From the NCBI RefSeq assembly GCF_015355785.1, contig NZ_JADKYW010000005.1, positions 995,394 to 1,059,393 of the forward strand: a DNA stretch of 64,000 bases, read 5' to 3'. The notes under the pieces are model-generated. The model saw only the letters and a list, made by a program, of their open reading frames with translations. It ran no database searches and had not been told where the DNA came from. Shown piece after piece: positions 1 through 8,853 of the stretch (the first letter of the stretch is position 1; every line of letters begins with the position of its first letter). The DNA comes from Arthrobacter gandavensis. Its GTDB lineage: Bacteria > Actinomycetota > Actinomycetes > Actinomycetales > Micrococcaceae. Made by a program: the position numbers and the translations under genes.

Positions 1-13
1 GCGGGCGCAAACG

Positions 14-25
14 GTTTACGTAAAC
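14..25. promoter_or_regulatory. candidate LacI-family operator
   Basis: GTTTACGTAAAC is a perfect 12-bp palindrome. It is flanked by GCGCAA (5-10) and TTGCGC (28-33), which also pair but with one base of asymmetry. Palindromes with a central CG and A/T-rich shoulders are typical of LacI/GalR-family operators. The gene to the right ends here, so the site would serve a gene beyond the left edge. The regulator is not in the window. Confidence 0.4.
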
Positions 26-75
26 GGTTGCGCGATCTGCGTCACACCCTAGAGGGAGATTTCCCGGATCCATCA

Positions 76-88
76 CGTTTCGTAAACG
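76..88. promoter_or_regulatory. second candidate LacI-type half-site pair
   Basis: CGTTT-CGT-AAACG resembles the palindrome at 14-25, and the two lie about 62 bp apart. Two copies of a similar element in one promoter region would fit a LacI-family repressor acting on a gene beyond the left edge. The match is short. Confidence 0.3.
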
Positions 89-116
89 CGCGCGCTCGAG
101 ATGGCAAGCGGCCCGG

Positions 117-923
117 TCAGCCGAGCCCTTCGAACACGTCGCCCAGGACCGGCGCTCCCGGCTGCCGGGGCGGCCAGGCCAAAACCAGCGGTTCGACGGC
201 GACCATGCGGGTCCAGCGGGCATCCTCCTCCGCGTCCGGCGGCACCCCCGGCGAGATTACGTGGCGCTGCGTTCGGTGCTGCAGCAGCCCCGCTACGACC
301 CGGTCCGCCACGGCGCTGACGTTGACCTCAATGCCAATCTCTTCATCCGGCACGGGGTTCACGTCATACATTCGGCCGGCTTCCCACGGCCGCTGCCCGC
401 GCCGCATCCGGCCGCGGTTCCAGCGTTCCCAGGTAGAGCGGCGGATTCCGCCGTGCAGCAGCCGCCGCAGTCCCGGGCCACCGCCGGCCCGCAGACGGAG
501 AAACGCGGCGTCGGTGGCGGCGCCTACGGCAATGTGGTCGGGATGCCCGGTGAGTCCGTCCGGGCCGAAGGTCGCGACGACGTCGGGGCGTTCCTGCGCC
601 AGGATTCCGCCGATGCGGTCCACCAGCTCGGCGAAGGGCACCCGGTCCACGCCGCCGTCGTCGTAATCCAGCCATTCGTGCCGGTCCGGCGGCCGGCCGT
701 GCGCGATCCACGCGGCCTCCATTTCCCGCCGGCGGATACTGCCCAGGTCCTCACTGGCAGGCGGATAGGCGGGATCGACCAGCCCGGCGCCGCCGTCGGT
801 CGCGTGGACCAGGACAAAACGGAACCCCGGATCGTGCTCGTGCAGGGCCACGGTTCCGGCGAGCGCGTAGGCGTCATCATCGGGGTGGGCGACAATCAGG
901 GCCAGGATGCGGGAACCATCCAT
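117..923 (-). CDS. PIG-L/LmbE-family deacetylase
   Basis: A 268-residue zinc-dependent N-acetylglucosaminyl deacetylase-type protein. The family removes acetyl groups from GlcNAc conjugates such as mycothiol precursors or antibiotic intermediates. The N-terminal AHPDD motif (residues 12-16) and the later HPDH motif (127-130) are the metal-binding and catalytic signature. No signal peptide is seen, so it is probably cytoplasmic. ATG at 923 is preferred over the adjacent GTG at 926 because GGAGG lies 7 nt upstream. It is divergent from the lipase maturation factor gene. The substrate cannot be told from the sequence; the essential mycothiol enzymes MshB and Mca are relatives, but nothing here favours either. 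Confidence 0.88.
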   Translation of the reverse strand: MDGSRILALIVAHPDDDAYALAGTVALHEHDPGFRFVLVHATDGGAGLVDPAYPPASEDLGSIRRREMEAAWIAHGRPPDRHEWLDYDDGGVDRVPFAELVDRIGGILAQERPDVVATFGPDGLTGHPDHIAVGAATDAAFLRLRAGGGPGLRRLLHGGIRRSTWERWNRGRMRRGQRPWEAGRMYDVNPVPDEEIGIEVNVSAVADRVVAGLLQHRTQRHVISPGVPPDAEEDARWTRMVAVEPLVLAWPPRQPGAPVLGDVFEGLG

Positions 924-1003
924 CACGGCACCTCCCAGGAAGCTGAGGAGAGTTTTCCGCCACCAGTGCCAGCGTAGGACTTCAGCGCTACGGTAGGGAG
1001 GCG

Positions 1004-2434
1004 ATGGAGCTGTTTAGTGCAGGGGGCTACGAGTTCGCGCGGCAGGTGCTGCAGCGCGGAATCGCCGCGGTCTATGTGGTCGCGTTCCTCTCCGCCGTCA
1101 ACCAGTTTCCAGCGATGCTCGGCGAGCGCGGACTGCTGCCTGCTCCGCGGTACCTCGCCCGGACCGCCGGGCGGGGCATTCCCACCCTGTTCCGGTGGCG
1201 CTACACGGACCGGTTCCTGCTCGCGGTGGCCTGGACAGGCGCCGCCGTCGCGCTCCTGCTGGTGGCGGGCCTGCCCCAGCTCGGCCCGCCGTGGCTGCCG
1301 CTGGCCGCCTTCCTGCTGCTCTTCTTCCTGTATCTGTCCATTGTGAACATCGGCCAGACGTTCTACGGGTTCGGCTGGGAGTCGCTGCTGCTGGAGGCCG
1401 GATTCCTGGCGGCGTTCCTGGGCTCTGATGAGGTGGCGCCGCCGGTCACGGTGCTGTTCCTCTTCCGCTGGCTGGTGTTCCGGCTGGAATTCGGTGCGGG
1501 GATGATCAAGCTGCGCGGGGACCCGGTATGGCGCAACCTCACGGCGCTGTACTACCACCATGAAACCCAGCCGATGCCGAACCCGGCCAGCTGGTACTTC
1601 CACCACCTGCCCCGCCCGCTGCACAAGGTCGAAGTGCTGGGCAACCACTTCGCGCAGCTGGTGGTGCCGTTCTTCCTCTTCTTTCCGCAGCCGATCGCCG
1701 GAATTGCGGCCGCGGTGGTGATCGTTACCCAGTGCTGGCTGGTGCTCTCCGGGAATTTCGCCTGGCTGAACATGCTGACCATCCTGATAGCGTTCTCCGC
1801 CGTGCCGGATTCCTTCGTGCAGGCGGTGCTGCCGGCTGCCGTCGCGGCGACGCCGGATCCGGCCGCGACGCCGGTGTGGTTCGCCGTCGTTGTCCTGGCG
1901 ATGACGGCCCTGATGCTCTACTGGGCCTGGGAGCCGCTGCGGAACCTGTTCCGGCGGGACCAGCTGATGAACGCCAGCTTCAACCGATGGCACCTGTCCA
2001 ATGCCTACGGCGCGTTCGGGTCCATTACGCGTACCCGGCGCGAAGTGGTGCTGGAGGGAACGCTGGACGAGCCCGGCCCGGACGCCCGCTGGCACGAATA
2101 CGGGTTCAAGGGCAAGCCCGGCGATCCGGCCCGGCGTCCGCGCCAGTTCGCCCCGTACCATCTGCGCCTGGACTGGCTGATGTGGTTCCTGGCCCTGGGT
2201 GCCTCCGGCGGTTCCTGGTTTCCGGTGCTGCTGCAGAAGCTGCTCGAGGGCGACCGCCGCATCCTCGCGCTGCTGCGCACCGATCCCTTTGACGGCACGC
2301 CGCCGCGCTGGGTGCGCGCTCGGGTGTACCGGTACCGTTTTTCCACCCCCGCGGAACGCCGGGCCGACGGCGTGTGGTGGGTGCGTGAGCCCGCCGGCTT
2401 CCTGACGGATCCCGTCAGCCTGGCCGGGCGGTGA
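1004..2434 (+). CDS. lipase maturation factor family membrane protein
   Basis: A 476-residue polytopic membrane protein. The N-terminal half has several hydrophobic segments and the LMF-type block ending in GLLPAP. The C-terminal half carries the conserved soluble block: R-REVVLEGT (about 346-354), FKGKPGD, then APYHLRLDW-MWF and finally DPF-PP-WVRARVY. In animals LMF1 is an ER chaperone that helps dimeric lipases fold; the bacterial role is unknown. No lipase gene is adjacent. GGGAGG sits very close to the ATG, so the exact start is slightly uncertain. Confidence 0.88.
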   Translation: MELFSAGGYEFARQVLQRGIAAVYVVAFLSAVNQFPAMLGERGLLPAPRYLARTAGRGIPTLFRWRYTDRFLLAVAWTGAAVALLLVAGLPQLGPPWLPLAAFLLLFFLYLSIVNIGQTFYGFGWESLLLEAGFLAAFLGSDEVAPPVTVLFLFRWLVFRLEFGAGMIKLRGDPVWRNLTALYYHHETQPMPNPASWYFHHLPRPLHKVEVLGNHFAQLVVPFFLFFPQPIAGIAAAVVIVTQCWLVLSGNFAWLNMLTILIAFSAVPDSFVQAVLPAAVAATPDPAATPVWFAVVVLAMTALMLYWAWEPLRNLFRRDQLMNASFNRWHLSNAYGAFGSITRTRREVVLEGTLDEPGPDARWHEYGFKGKPGDPARRPRQFAPYHLRLDWLMWFLALGASGGSWFPVLLQKLLEGDRRILALLRTDPFDGTPPRWVRARVYRYRFSTPAERRADGVWWVREPAGFLTDPVSLAGR

Positions 2435-2605
2435 CGCACGTCCGCAGGAGATCCGGTGAGTGATTCAGGAGCTGGCGGCGAGGCGCGCAGTGACGGCTTG
2501 CTTTTCAACACTCCCACACGGCCCGGTGTTTGCCTCCCTCCCTACGCGTGAGGATGATTTCGAAATAGACCCTGGCTACGGGGGGTCAATCGCGGCGACA
2601 ACGTC

Positions 2606-3196
2606 ATGGGGGAAATGGTGTCAGCGGGGACAATTCTGCAGATCGCGCTAACGATCGGCGTCACCGTGTTCATCGCCCTTATTTCCTGGTGGGCACGGAA
2701 GCACCCCAACCGTGCCAAGGACCATCCGGAACGGATCCGCCCGCCCAAGGTGGTGCCGGGAGTCGGATGGCTCTTCATCGCCGTCGGGCTCCTGATGGGT
2801 CTGGCGGCCCTGTCCATTGATAACGCGGAGATTGGGATGGTTATCAGTTCCGTGGCCATCTTCCTTGGCGGGTTAGCGTTCCTGTGGATCTACCGGAAGG
2901 TCTACGTGGCGCCGCGCCCATATGAGCTGGCCTTCCGGAAGATCTTTGGGCCGGAGCAGGTGCTCCCCTACAGCGACATTGTTGATTACCGGATGCAGCG
3001 GCTGAAAGGACAGCCGTTTCTGTGGGTCAGATTCGCCAATGGCGTCAAATACAGCCTGAACGTCAATGCCTTTAATGTGGCGCCCATGATGCAGGCCATT
3101 GATTTCCACCGGGCCACGGGCCGCTGGCCTCTGCCGGTTGATGCTGCCCATCTCCCGCCTGGGGACGTTGCGGCCCGCAATCCCCAGCCCGATTAG
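2606..3196 (+). CDS. small membrane protein with C-terminal PH-like region
   Basis: About 196 residues, not assigned to a named family. A hydrophobic segment near residues 9-25 is followed by a short basic stretch. Two more membrane segments lie at about 50-66 and 73-95. A soluble tail starting around VYVAPRPYEL has the alternating pattern of a bacterial PH-like domain (FGPEQVLPYSDIVDYRM, then VRFANGVKYSLNV). A second ATG at 2615 is a possible start. It ends 9 bp before the ABC ATPase gene, so the three genes from here to 5440 may be co-transcribed, but no functional link is evident. Confidence 0.65.
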   Translation: MGEMVSAGTILQIALTIGVTVFIALISWWARKHPNRAKDHPERIRPPKVVPGVGWLFIAVGLLMGLAALSIDNAEIGMVISSVAIFLGGLAFLWIYRKVYVAPRPYELAFRKIFGPEQVLPYSDIVDYRMQRLKGQPFLWVRFANGVKYSLNVNAFNVAPMMQAIDFHRATGRWPLPVDAAHLPPGDVAARNPQPD

Positions 3197-3205
3197 ATTA
3201 GTCCC

Positions 3206-3892
3206 ATGACTTTCCCGGGGGCCGTGCTCGACATTTCTAACCTGTCCGTAGGCTACGGGGGCATGCCGGTGTGCGGGCCGATCACGGCACGCGCCAGCGC
3301 AGGGGAGATCCTCGGCGTCGTCGGCTTCAACGGTGCCGGCAAGTCCACGGCCGCCCGCACCATCGCCGGGAAGCAGCAGATGCTCGACGGCGAGGTGCGG
3401 GTCCACGGGCTGCCGGTCAACGAGGACGCTGTCCCGTTCCGCCGCGCTGTCGCCGCCCTGTTCGACGAGGATGCGTTCTTCCCCTCGCTCTCCGTGCGCG
3501 AGCACCTGCAGCTGGTCGCCCGCGGCCATTCGGTCCCGGATCCGGACGCCGCCGTCGACGCCGAACTGGACTTCTTCGCCCTGCAGGAGAGGGCCGACGC
3601 CGTTCCCGCCTCCGTCTCCTCCGGCCAGCGCCGCCGGCTGCTGCTGGCTTCGGCCCTGATCCGGCCGTCGTCGCTGCTGATCCTCGACGAACCGGAGCAG
3701 CGCCTAGACCCCGCCATGCGCGAACGTGTGGGAGAACGCATCCAGGCCTATGCCGACGGCGGCGGGACGGTCCTGCTGGTCACCCACGATCCGGCGCTGC
3801 TGCTGGCCACCGCGCAGCGGTGCCTGCTGATTGACGACGACGTCCGGGAGATCGCGCCCGAGCGCGCCGCCGCGGAAATCGCCGGACGCTGA
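3206..3892 (+). CDS. ABC transporter ATP-binding protein
   Basis: A 228-residue single nucleotide-binding domain. Walker A is GFNGAGKST (residues 40-48). The signature is the variant VSSGQRRR in place of LSGGQ, and Walker B is LLILDEPEQRLDP, followed by the H-loop LLVTHDP. It powers the permease encoded 3 bp downstream, and the two form one transporter. Its length suits a small exporter-type ATPase. The substrate is unknown. There is no Shine-Dalgarno in front of the ATG; an A/T-rich GATTAGATTAG lies just upstream, so either translational coupling or a leaderless start is possible. Confidence 0.92.
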   Translation: MTFPGAVLDISNLSVGYGGMPVCGPITARASAGEILGVVGFNGAGKSTAARTIAGKQQMLDGEVRVHGLPVNEDAVPFRRAVAALFDEDAFFPSLSVREHLQLVARGHSVPDPDAAVDAELDFFALQERADAVPASVSSGQRRRLLLASALIRPSSLLILDEPEQRLDPAMRERVGERIQAYADGGGTVLLVTHDPALLLATAQRCLLIDDDVREIAPERAAAEIAGR

Positions 3893-3895
3893 CCC

Positions 3896-5440
3896 ATGAC
3901 CACCGACACCGTCCAGACAGCTCCCTCCTTCAACCCGGTCCGCTACACCCGGCAGGCCTCGCGGGCCTTTTCCCGCGGCCGGACCCGGCTTCGGGATGCT
4001 TTCGTCGACGTCTACACCGCCGTGCTGGCGCTGGGAACTATCGCAGCCCTGGCTGTGGGACTTGTCCTGGCCCTGCGCGAGCAGGTGGCCCAGGCCTGGG
4101 ACGCCGGTTCCGGGCGCACCCTGGTGGCGCCGCCGTCGTTCGCCCTGCCCGACGGCACGGCCGCGGCTGTGCTGGTGTTCGCGGCCCTGGTGATGGTGAT
4201 GACCGTCGCCCGGAAGTTCGGCCCCGCGGCGGTCAGCGGGCCCGAGGGGTACTGGTGGCTGAGCCTGCCGCTGGACCGGCGGCCGATGGTGGCCGGGCGG
4301 CTGGTCCGGCGGCTGGCTGCCGTGGGGGCGGGTGCGGCCGTGCTGTATCCGCCGTTCGGGTTTGTGATGGACCTTGAAGCCGGCGCGGCGGGGCAGCTCC
4401 TGACCGCCGGAACGTTTGGGGTGGCTGCTGTTTGTGCCGTGCTGCTGGCGGCGTGGCAGCAGGCCCGGCCGACTTCGCGGGCGGCGGCTGAGCGGCGCCG
4501 CGGCATGCTTGCCGGCGTACTGGTGCTGGCGCTGCTGAGTCTGATCACGGTGCGGGTTGCCGCGGGGTCCTGGGCTTTGGCGATTACAGGGCTGTGCGTT
4601 ACCGGCGCATTGGGCCTGCTCGTGTTCTCACGGCTGGATCGGATCCCGGGCCGGGAGCTGATCCGCGGCGGCGCGGTGTCCGGGCATGCCGGTGCCGCGG
4701 TGTACCTGATGGATCTCAATGAGGTGGGCCGGGCGCTTTCGGCAGAGCCCGACGGCGTTGCCTCCGGCCGTTCGGTGCGCTGGTATGCGCGGGGTGGTCG
4801 GACGCCGTTTGGTGCTCTGCTGCGTGCGGATACCGCGGCGTTCCTGCGGACCCGCGGCTTGTGGATCCGTCCGGTGCTGGTGCTGGCGGTGTTCGTGGTC
4901 GTGTTGCTGGCCGGCGGTGCGCAGCCTCCGTTGGTGCAGCTGGGGATGATTGCGGTGGCTGTGTTAGTGGCGGTTCCGGCGCTGGGTGCGGTGGCGCGGC
5001 GGACTGCGATTATGCCGGGCCTGGACATGCTGCTGCCGCTGCCGGCGTCCGTCGTGCGGCTGAGCCGGATGGCCCTGCCTGCCGCTGCCCTGGCGCTGTG
5101 GACAGCGGTAGTCTGCGCAATGCTGTTCCTGCTCGGTGCGGGCGATCCGTCGCTGATTACCCTGGGTGCGCTGGCCGGCGTGGGGTTTGGTGCGTCCTCA
5201 GTGCGCGGCGCGTACCGGGTGCAGCCCGACTGGTCCATTCCTCCCAAGGACACCCCGTTCGGCCCGATGCCCAGCGCGCAGGCCGGCTCCATGATCCGTG
5301 GTTTCGACACGACGCTTCTGGCGCTGGTTCCTCTGCTGCTCGGGCTGTTCCTGGGCCATGTGCCCGGGGGGCTGCTGCTGGCGCAGGCTGGGTTTTCGAC
5401 GGTGTGTGTTCTTGTCTTGATGTACTCGAGTCCGAAGTAG
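3896..5440 (+). CDS. DUF6297-type ABC permease
   Basis: A 514-residue protein with about 10-12 hydrophobic segments, matching the DUF6297 proteins that actinobacteria encode next to an ABC ATPase. A recognisable block is the GPEGYWWLSLPLDRRPMVAGR loop near residues 113-133 (shown in parts here: GPEGYWWLSLPL, then RRPMV). The ending IPPKDTPFGPMP then IRGFD precedes the last membrane pair. The gene starts 3 bp after the ATPase stop, so coupling is likely. The transported substrate is not known for the family. Codon use matches the host chromosome; composition changes just downstream. Confidence 0.8.
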   Translation: MTTDTVQTAPSFNPVRYTRQASRAFSRGRTRLRDAFVDVYTAVLALGTIAALAVGLVLALREQVAQAWDAGSGRTLVAPPSFALPDGTAAAVLVFAALVMVMTVARKFGPAAVSGPEGYWWLSLPLDRRPMVAGRLVRRLAAVGAGAAVLYPPFGFVMDLEAGAAGQLLTAGTFGVAAVCAVLLAAWQQARPTSRAAAERRRGMLAGVLVLALLSLITVRVAAGSWALAITGLCVTGALGLLVFSRLDRIPGRELIRGGAVSGHAGAAVYLMDLNEVGRALSAEPDGVASGRSVRWYARGGRTPFGALLRADTAAFLRTRGLWIRPVLVLAVFVVVLLAGGAQPPLVQLGMIAVAVLVAVPALGAVARRTAIMPGLDMLLPLPASVVRLSRMALPAAALALWTAVVCAMLFLLGAGDPSLITLGALAGVGFGASSVRGAYRVQPDWSIPPKDTPFGPMPSAQAGSMIRGFDTTLLALVPLLLGLFLGHVPGGLLLAQAGFSTVCVLVLMYSSPK

Positions 5441-5781
5441 GACCCGAACACGTTTGCACTTCGATACCGAGGATCACTGCCACGTAATCGGCGAATCTGT
5501 ACCAAGTGCTTCGTCACGCTTACTTGGCCTATCGGCGTATTTCAAGTTTATTAGCTGACTGATGCGGTTCCCTCAATCAGCGCACCTACTCACACCCGGG
5601 ATGAATGCACATTAGCCCCTTAGCAGTTGGCAGCTACCGAGTGCGAAATGTGCAGAGCGGTGAGCGACCGGCTTATGGGCGAATGGATGGTCAAATCCTC
5701 ATCAGGTGGAGTGGGTCAAGCGTGGGGCAAAAATGCGAGTTTCCTAATCATGGTGAGGGTCAGGCGGGATAAGCTCTGGCT
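5441..5781. other. A/T-richer intergenic region
   Basis: No gene supported. Base composition drops visibly in GC compared with the DUF6297 gene to the left, marking the left boundary of the accessory island. TAAGCT at 5770-5775 lies 6 nt before the protease ATG and could be a -10 element for a leaderless transcript. No tRNA or direct-repeat attachment site was found. Confidence 0.4.
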
Positions 5782-6648
5782 ATGCGCCCTCCAGTTGAAT
5801 CAATCGCGGACCAACTTTTCTACACAACAGTTTTCATTGAAGCCTTCACTTCCGTTGGGAGATCCACTGGGACGGGTTTCATAATCAACTACCCAGTTCA
5901 CGAGGGACAATTTAGGCCCGTTCTAGTAACAAACAAACACGTACTCGAGGGGGCGGAGGAAGTTGCCTTCACGATGCCAGCGGCTGACAACGCGGCCCAA
6001 CCAGCCAGTCGCGGTACTCGATTGTCAATGACGGGTTTCAATACCCAGAGTTGGGTGGGGCACCCCGACGCTGGCGTCGACATTGGCACCATGTTCTTCG
6101 CGGACGTTCTAACCGCTATGACAAATAACGGAGCAGCCCCGTTTTACCGAGGTTTCTTGCCGGATCAACTTGCCACTCAAGACACCGCAAACTCGCTCGA
6201 CGCCATTGAGCAAGTGACTGTGATTGGATACCCAAATGGCCTCTTCGACCAGTCCTCCATGCTGCCGATTGCAAGGCGTGGACAGACGGCCACACCAATC
6301 TTCAACGATTACAACAATCTGCCAGCCTTCCTTATAGATGCTTCTGTCTTCCCAGGATCAAGCGGAAGTCCGGTTGTCCTGTACGACCGGGGGTCGTACA
6401 CGACTCGAGACGGATCATTCCACGCCGGTTCCAGAATGGCATTACTCGGCATTGTCGCTGCTGTTCACACCCGTAAAGTCAACGGCCTCGTCCAGATGGT
6501 GAGTACCGGCATCGCCACATTCGATGACATGATTGATCTGGGAATTGTCTTCAAGGCAAGTGCCATCCAAGAAACAGTTTTTGCGCTGTACGAAGCGGCA
6601 CAGATCCCCCTTCCCTTAGCTACGGTTGCTCCAGAGAACCTCGCTTAG
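5782..6648 (+). CDS. trypsin-like (S1-fold) serine protease
   Basis: A 288-residue protein with a chymotrypsin-fold catalytic triad: His in VTNKHVLEG (about residue 53), Asp in DAGVDIG (about 98) and Ser in FPGSSGSPVVL (about 196). There is no signal peptide or membrane segment, so it probably acts in the cytoplasm, unlike secreted digestive-type homologues. No PDZ domain follows, which separates it from DegP/HtrA. It lies 0.5 kb upstream of the ABC-3C operon in the same A/T-rich island; stand-alone trypsin-like proteases occur as effectors or accessory parts of several conflict systems, but any link here is inference. There is no clear Shine-Dalgarno. Confidence 0.8.
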   Translation: MRPPVESIADQLFYTTVFIEAFTSVGRSTGTGFIINYPVHEGQFRPVLVTNKHVLEGAEEVAFTMPAADNAAQPASRGTRLSMTGFNTQSWVGHPDAGVDIGTMFFADVLTAMTNNGAAPFYRGFLPDQLATQDTANSLDAIEQVTVIGYPNGLFDQSSMLPIARRGQTATPIFNDYNNLPAFLIDASVFPGSSGSPVVLYDRGSYTTRDGSFHAGSRMALLGIVAAVHTRKVNGLVQMVSTGIATFDDMIDLGIVFKASAIQETVFALYEAAQIPLPLATVAPENLA

Positions 6649-7150
6649 CAAGTCACTTCCACTTCCAAGAGCTCTTAATGAGCCATCAGGGGTGTGGGGC
6701 ACGAAATCGGTATGACCCTGTACGCCACCGGAGTGAAAGGCGCCCTAGTTGCTCTCTAGGGCGAAGTCAATGCTATGTATGACCATGTTGCCTTAGTGCC
6801 TTAACTCAAAGTGTCCAACGAACGACCGGCTTGCGGGCATTTTTCTGCATTGGGACGGTTAGCCGCAGTCCCTTACCTAGCACGGGACTGTTTCCTACCC
6901 GACAGGGAATGCCCCCGGGGCGACGCCCGTAGCATCGACGCGTCTCGGACGAAACGGGCTAACCAGCTTTCCCGAGAGACTTCGGCATAAGATGGCTTTT
7001 TGGAGTCCATGCCGACGAGGATTGTTGCCGACGATGCATCGAAATGCGCATTGTGCCCAGCGTACCGCCTTCACAGTTTTGGCGGTCGCTGCGAGTGAGA
7101 GCACGAGAAGTGAACAGTTTATTGACATGAATGCAGGTTGAGGGGGAACG
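6649..7150. other. intergenic region inside the island
   Basis: Contains a hairpin (6741-6763) and no convincing gene. Open frames on the minus strand (about 6895-7195) have no recognisable features and no ribosome-binding site. TTGACA occurs at about 7122, but no well-placed -10 lies between it and the next start. The promoter of the ABC-3C operon should be in this stretch. Confidence 0.4.
6741..6763 (+). terminator. hairpin after the protease gene
   Basis: CGCCCTAG and CTAGGGCG form a perfect 8-bp stem with a 7-nt loop, about 95 bp after the protease stop. There is no T-run, so it is only a weak candidate for an intrinsic terminator. Confidence 0.35.
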
Positions 7151-8359
7151 ATGGCCAGCTTCGATGCGTCCGCGTCCGCTCTGGGGTTCCTTCATCAGGT
7201 GCGGTGGGCGATGTATGAACTACTCGTGGCGTCCCGCCGAGCGTCGGATCAGTCTATGCGGATGACATTAGAAGTGTTCGACGACGTCGCTTTGACTGAT
7301 TCGGCCGGCCGGCCGCTTAGTGCAATCCAACTGAAACAACATGTGGCGCAGACTTCGTTGACAGACAAGAGTGTCGACCTGTGGAAAACAATCCGGGTAT
7401 GGCTTGAAACTCCTTCACTCGCTGCCGCGGACGGGCCAATGCTGACGTTGGTGACCACATCCCCGGTGCAACCCGGAAGCGCGGCGTCCCTGCTCGGTAT
7501 CAATGACGCTGAACGGAACGTTGAAGAAGCGCTGACGCTCTTGGATGCGGCTTCTGTGACCGGCTCTGTCGCAACAGAACAGGGACGGAACGCGTGGACG
7601 CAAGCTCCTCCTTCCGTCCGGGCATCATTGCTCACTCGCATGCGAGTGCTTGGTGAACAGGCGTCCGTCGCAGAACTCGACGTTCTCTTGGACGCCGAAT
7701 TGGCGCCGTTCGTTCCGGCAAAGCACGTTGCTGAGTACCGTGCCAGGCTTTGGGGCTGGTGGGACAGTCGCGCGGTGCTGATTCTCCGAGAAAATCTCAG
7801 CACTGCCGGAGGAGGTTCTGTGTCCGCGGCGGAGCTGTACGACAGGATGCAGTATATTCGAGACGATTTTCGTGTGGACGCGCTCGTTGTTGATTTCACC
7901 CTCAACTTCGACGACGAAAAGGTTACTGCCGGTCACGATGAGCACTTTGTTGAGCAGCTCAGACTGGTGAAGGTTGGAGCCGGCACGCTTCGTAACGCTG
8001 TCGTGGACTACCTGCGTGCCTACGCCCATACGACAAAGTGGGTGCAGAACGGCGATCTATTCGACGATGAGCTTGAGCGGTACGAGTCGGCGTTGAAAGA
8101 CGAATGGGCCCGCCGGTTCGACGAGATGCTTGAAGATCTGGAAAGCGATGGGATTACCGACCCCCACGCGCGAGCTATCCGAGGGCGAGAACTGTTTCGC
8201 GCACTTGGTCAATCGGCGCTGGTGACGATCCGGGCGGAGTTCGACGCGCCGTTTCACGCTGCAGGGACCCGCCACAGCATTGCTAACGACGGACAATACG
8301 GATGGCATCCCGACTATAAACAACTCCTCGCCGGTGTTCTTTCTGGAGCACCAAAATGA
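7151..8359 (+). CDS. ABC-3C effector with restriction-endonuclease-like N-terminus
   Basis: 402 residues. The N-terminus (ALGFLHQ, residues 10-16) leads to a nuclease-like active-site pattern: E41, D44-D45 and Q60-x-K62 (IQLKQH). This is the arrangement of the Cap4/DUF4297 branch of PD-(D/E)xK endonucleases. From about residue 195 (YRARLWGWWDSRAVLIL) to the end it resembles the C-terminal domain of ABC-three-component effectors. Family knowledge: these systems pair an effector with a middle component and an SMC-like ATPase and are predicted to act in invader defence. AGGGGG lies 4 nt before the ATG, and the stop overlaps the next start (ATGA). DNA cleavage is predicted, not shown. Confidence 0.78.
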   Translation: MASFDASASALGFLHQVRWAMYELLVASRRASDQSMRMTLEVFDDVALTDSAGRPLSAIQLKQHVAQTSLTDKSVDLWKTIRVWLETPSLAAADGPMLTLVTTSPVQPGSAASLLGINDAERNVEEALTLLDAASVTGSVATEQGRNAWTQAPPSVRASLLTRMRVLGEQASVAELDVLLDAELAPFVPAKHVAEYRARLWGWWDSRAVLILRENLSTAGGGSVSAAELYDRMQYIRDDFRVDALVVDFTLNFDDEKVTAGHDEHFVEQLRLVKVGAGTLRNAVVDYLRAYAHTTKWVQNGDLFDDELERYESALKDEWARRFDEMLEDLESDGITDPHARAIRGRELFRALGQSALVTIRAEFDAPFHAAGTRHSIANDGQYGWHPDYKQLLAGVLSGAPK

Positions 8360-8853
8360 ACGGCGGCATCGTGGCGTGGCCGCATCGCCCGCAACCCGCG
8401 TCGGATATCCTGAACCCTGCTATAAGCGCCGTGTGTGTAGCATGGTGCGCAGCTCGATACGAACGGGATGCTGAGACGGTTCTGCCATGGCCGCTGGCGT
8501 TTCTCGTCGCCCCGCTAACATTGCACGCTCCGACAAGGGCCCGCTTGCCCAGGTCAGTCGCAACGCATTTTCCAACCTGGATCAACGACAACGCCGATCT
8601 GCTTGCAGGTTTCCCCGCTCGAGCGAGGTCTTTCGCTCCGTACGTGCGTGAAGGGCTCCGTTTCGGGCTCAGGACCGGCCTGCTAAGCCTCGAAGGACCT
8701 GGCGGGTTGCGCTCCACGATTGCCGATCACACGAAGGTCGCTGCCGGCACGGAATTGCGGGACATAGCTGTATCCTCGGCGTTGACCGGCGGATGGTTCG
8801 CCCGGTCCGGGTCCACCGCAAATGTTTTTACACAACTTGGAGTCAGTCCGTAG
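8356..8853 (+). CDS. three-component ABC system middle component
   Basis: A 165-residue protein with the features of the small middle component: ILNPAISAVCVAW near residue 20, then the LPWPLAFLVAPLTLH block (about 45-59), a following helical region and a short C-terminal strand-rich part. It probably bridges effector and ATPase. Its ATG overlaps the effector stop (ATGA at 8356-8359), and its TAG overlaps the GTG of the ATPase gene (TAGTG). Production of all three proteins is therefore likely to be coupled at fixed ratios. Confidence 0.75.
   Translation: MNGGIVAWPHRPQPASDILNPAISAVCVAWCAARYERDAETVLPWPLAFLVAPLTLHAPTRARLPRSVATHFPTWINDNADLLAGFPARARSFAPYVREGLRFGLRTGLLSLEGPGGLRSTIADHTKVAAGTELRDIAVSSALTGGWFARSGSTANVFTQLGVSP

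Noticed and set aside
923-2161. 412-codon open frame on the minus strand
   Set aside because: It is antisense to the well-supported lipase maturation factor gene. Its product is rich in Arg, His, Gln and Gly with no domain, the usual artefact of high-GC third positions.
5627-5884. 85-codon frame overlapping the start of the trypsin-like protease
   Set aside because: No ribosome-binding site or family match; it overlaps a better-supported gene in another frame.
6895-7195. overlapping short minus-strand frames before the ABC-3C operon
   Set aside because: No start signals and no recognisable product; they run into the effector gene.
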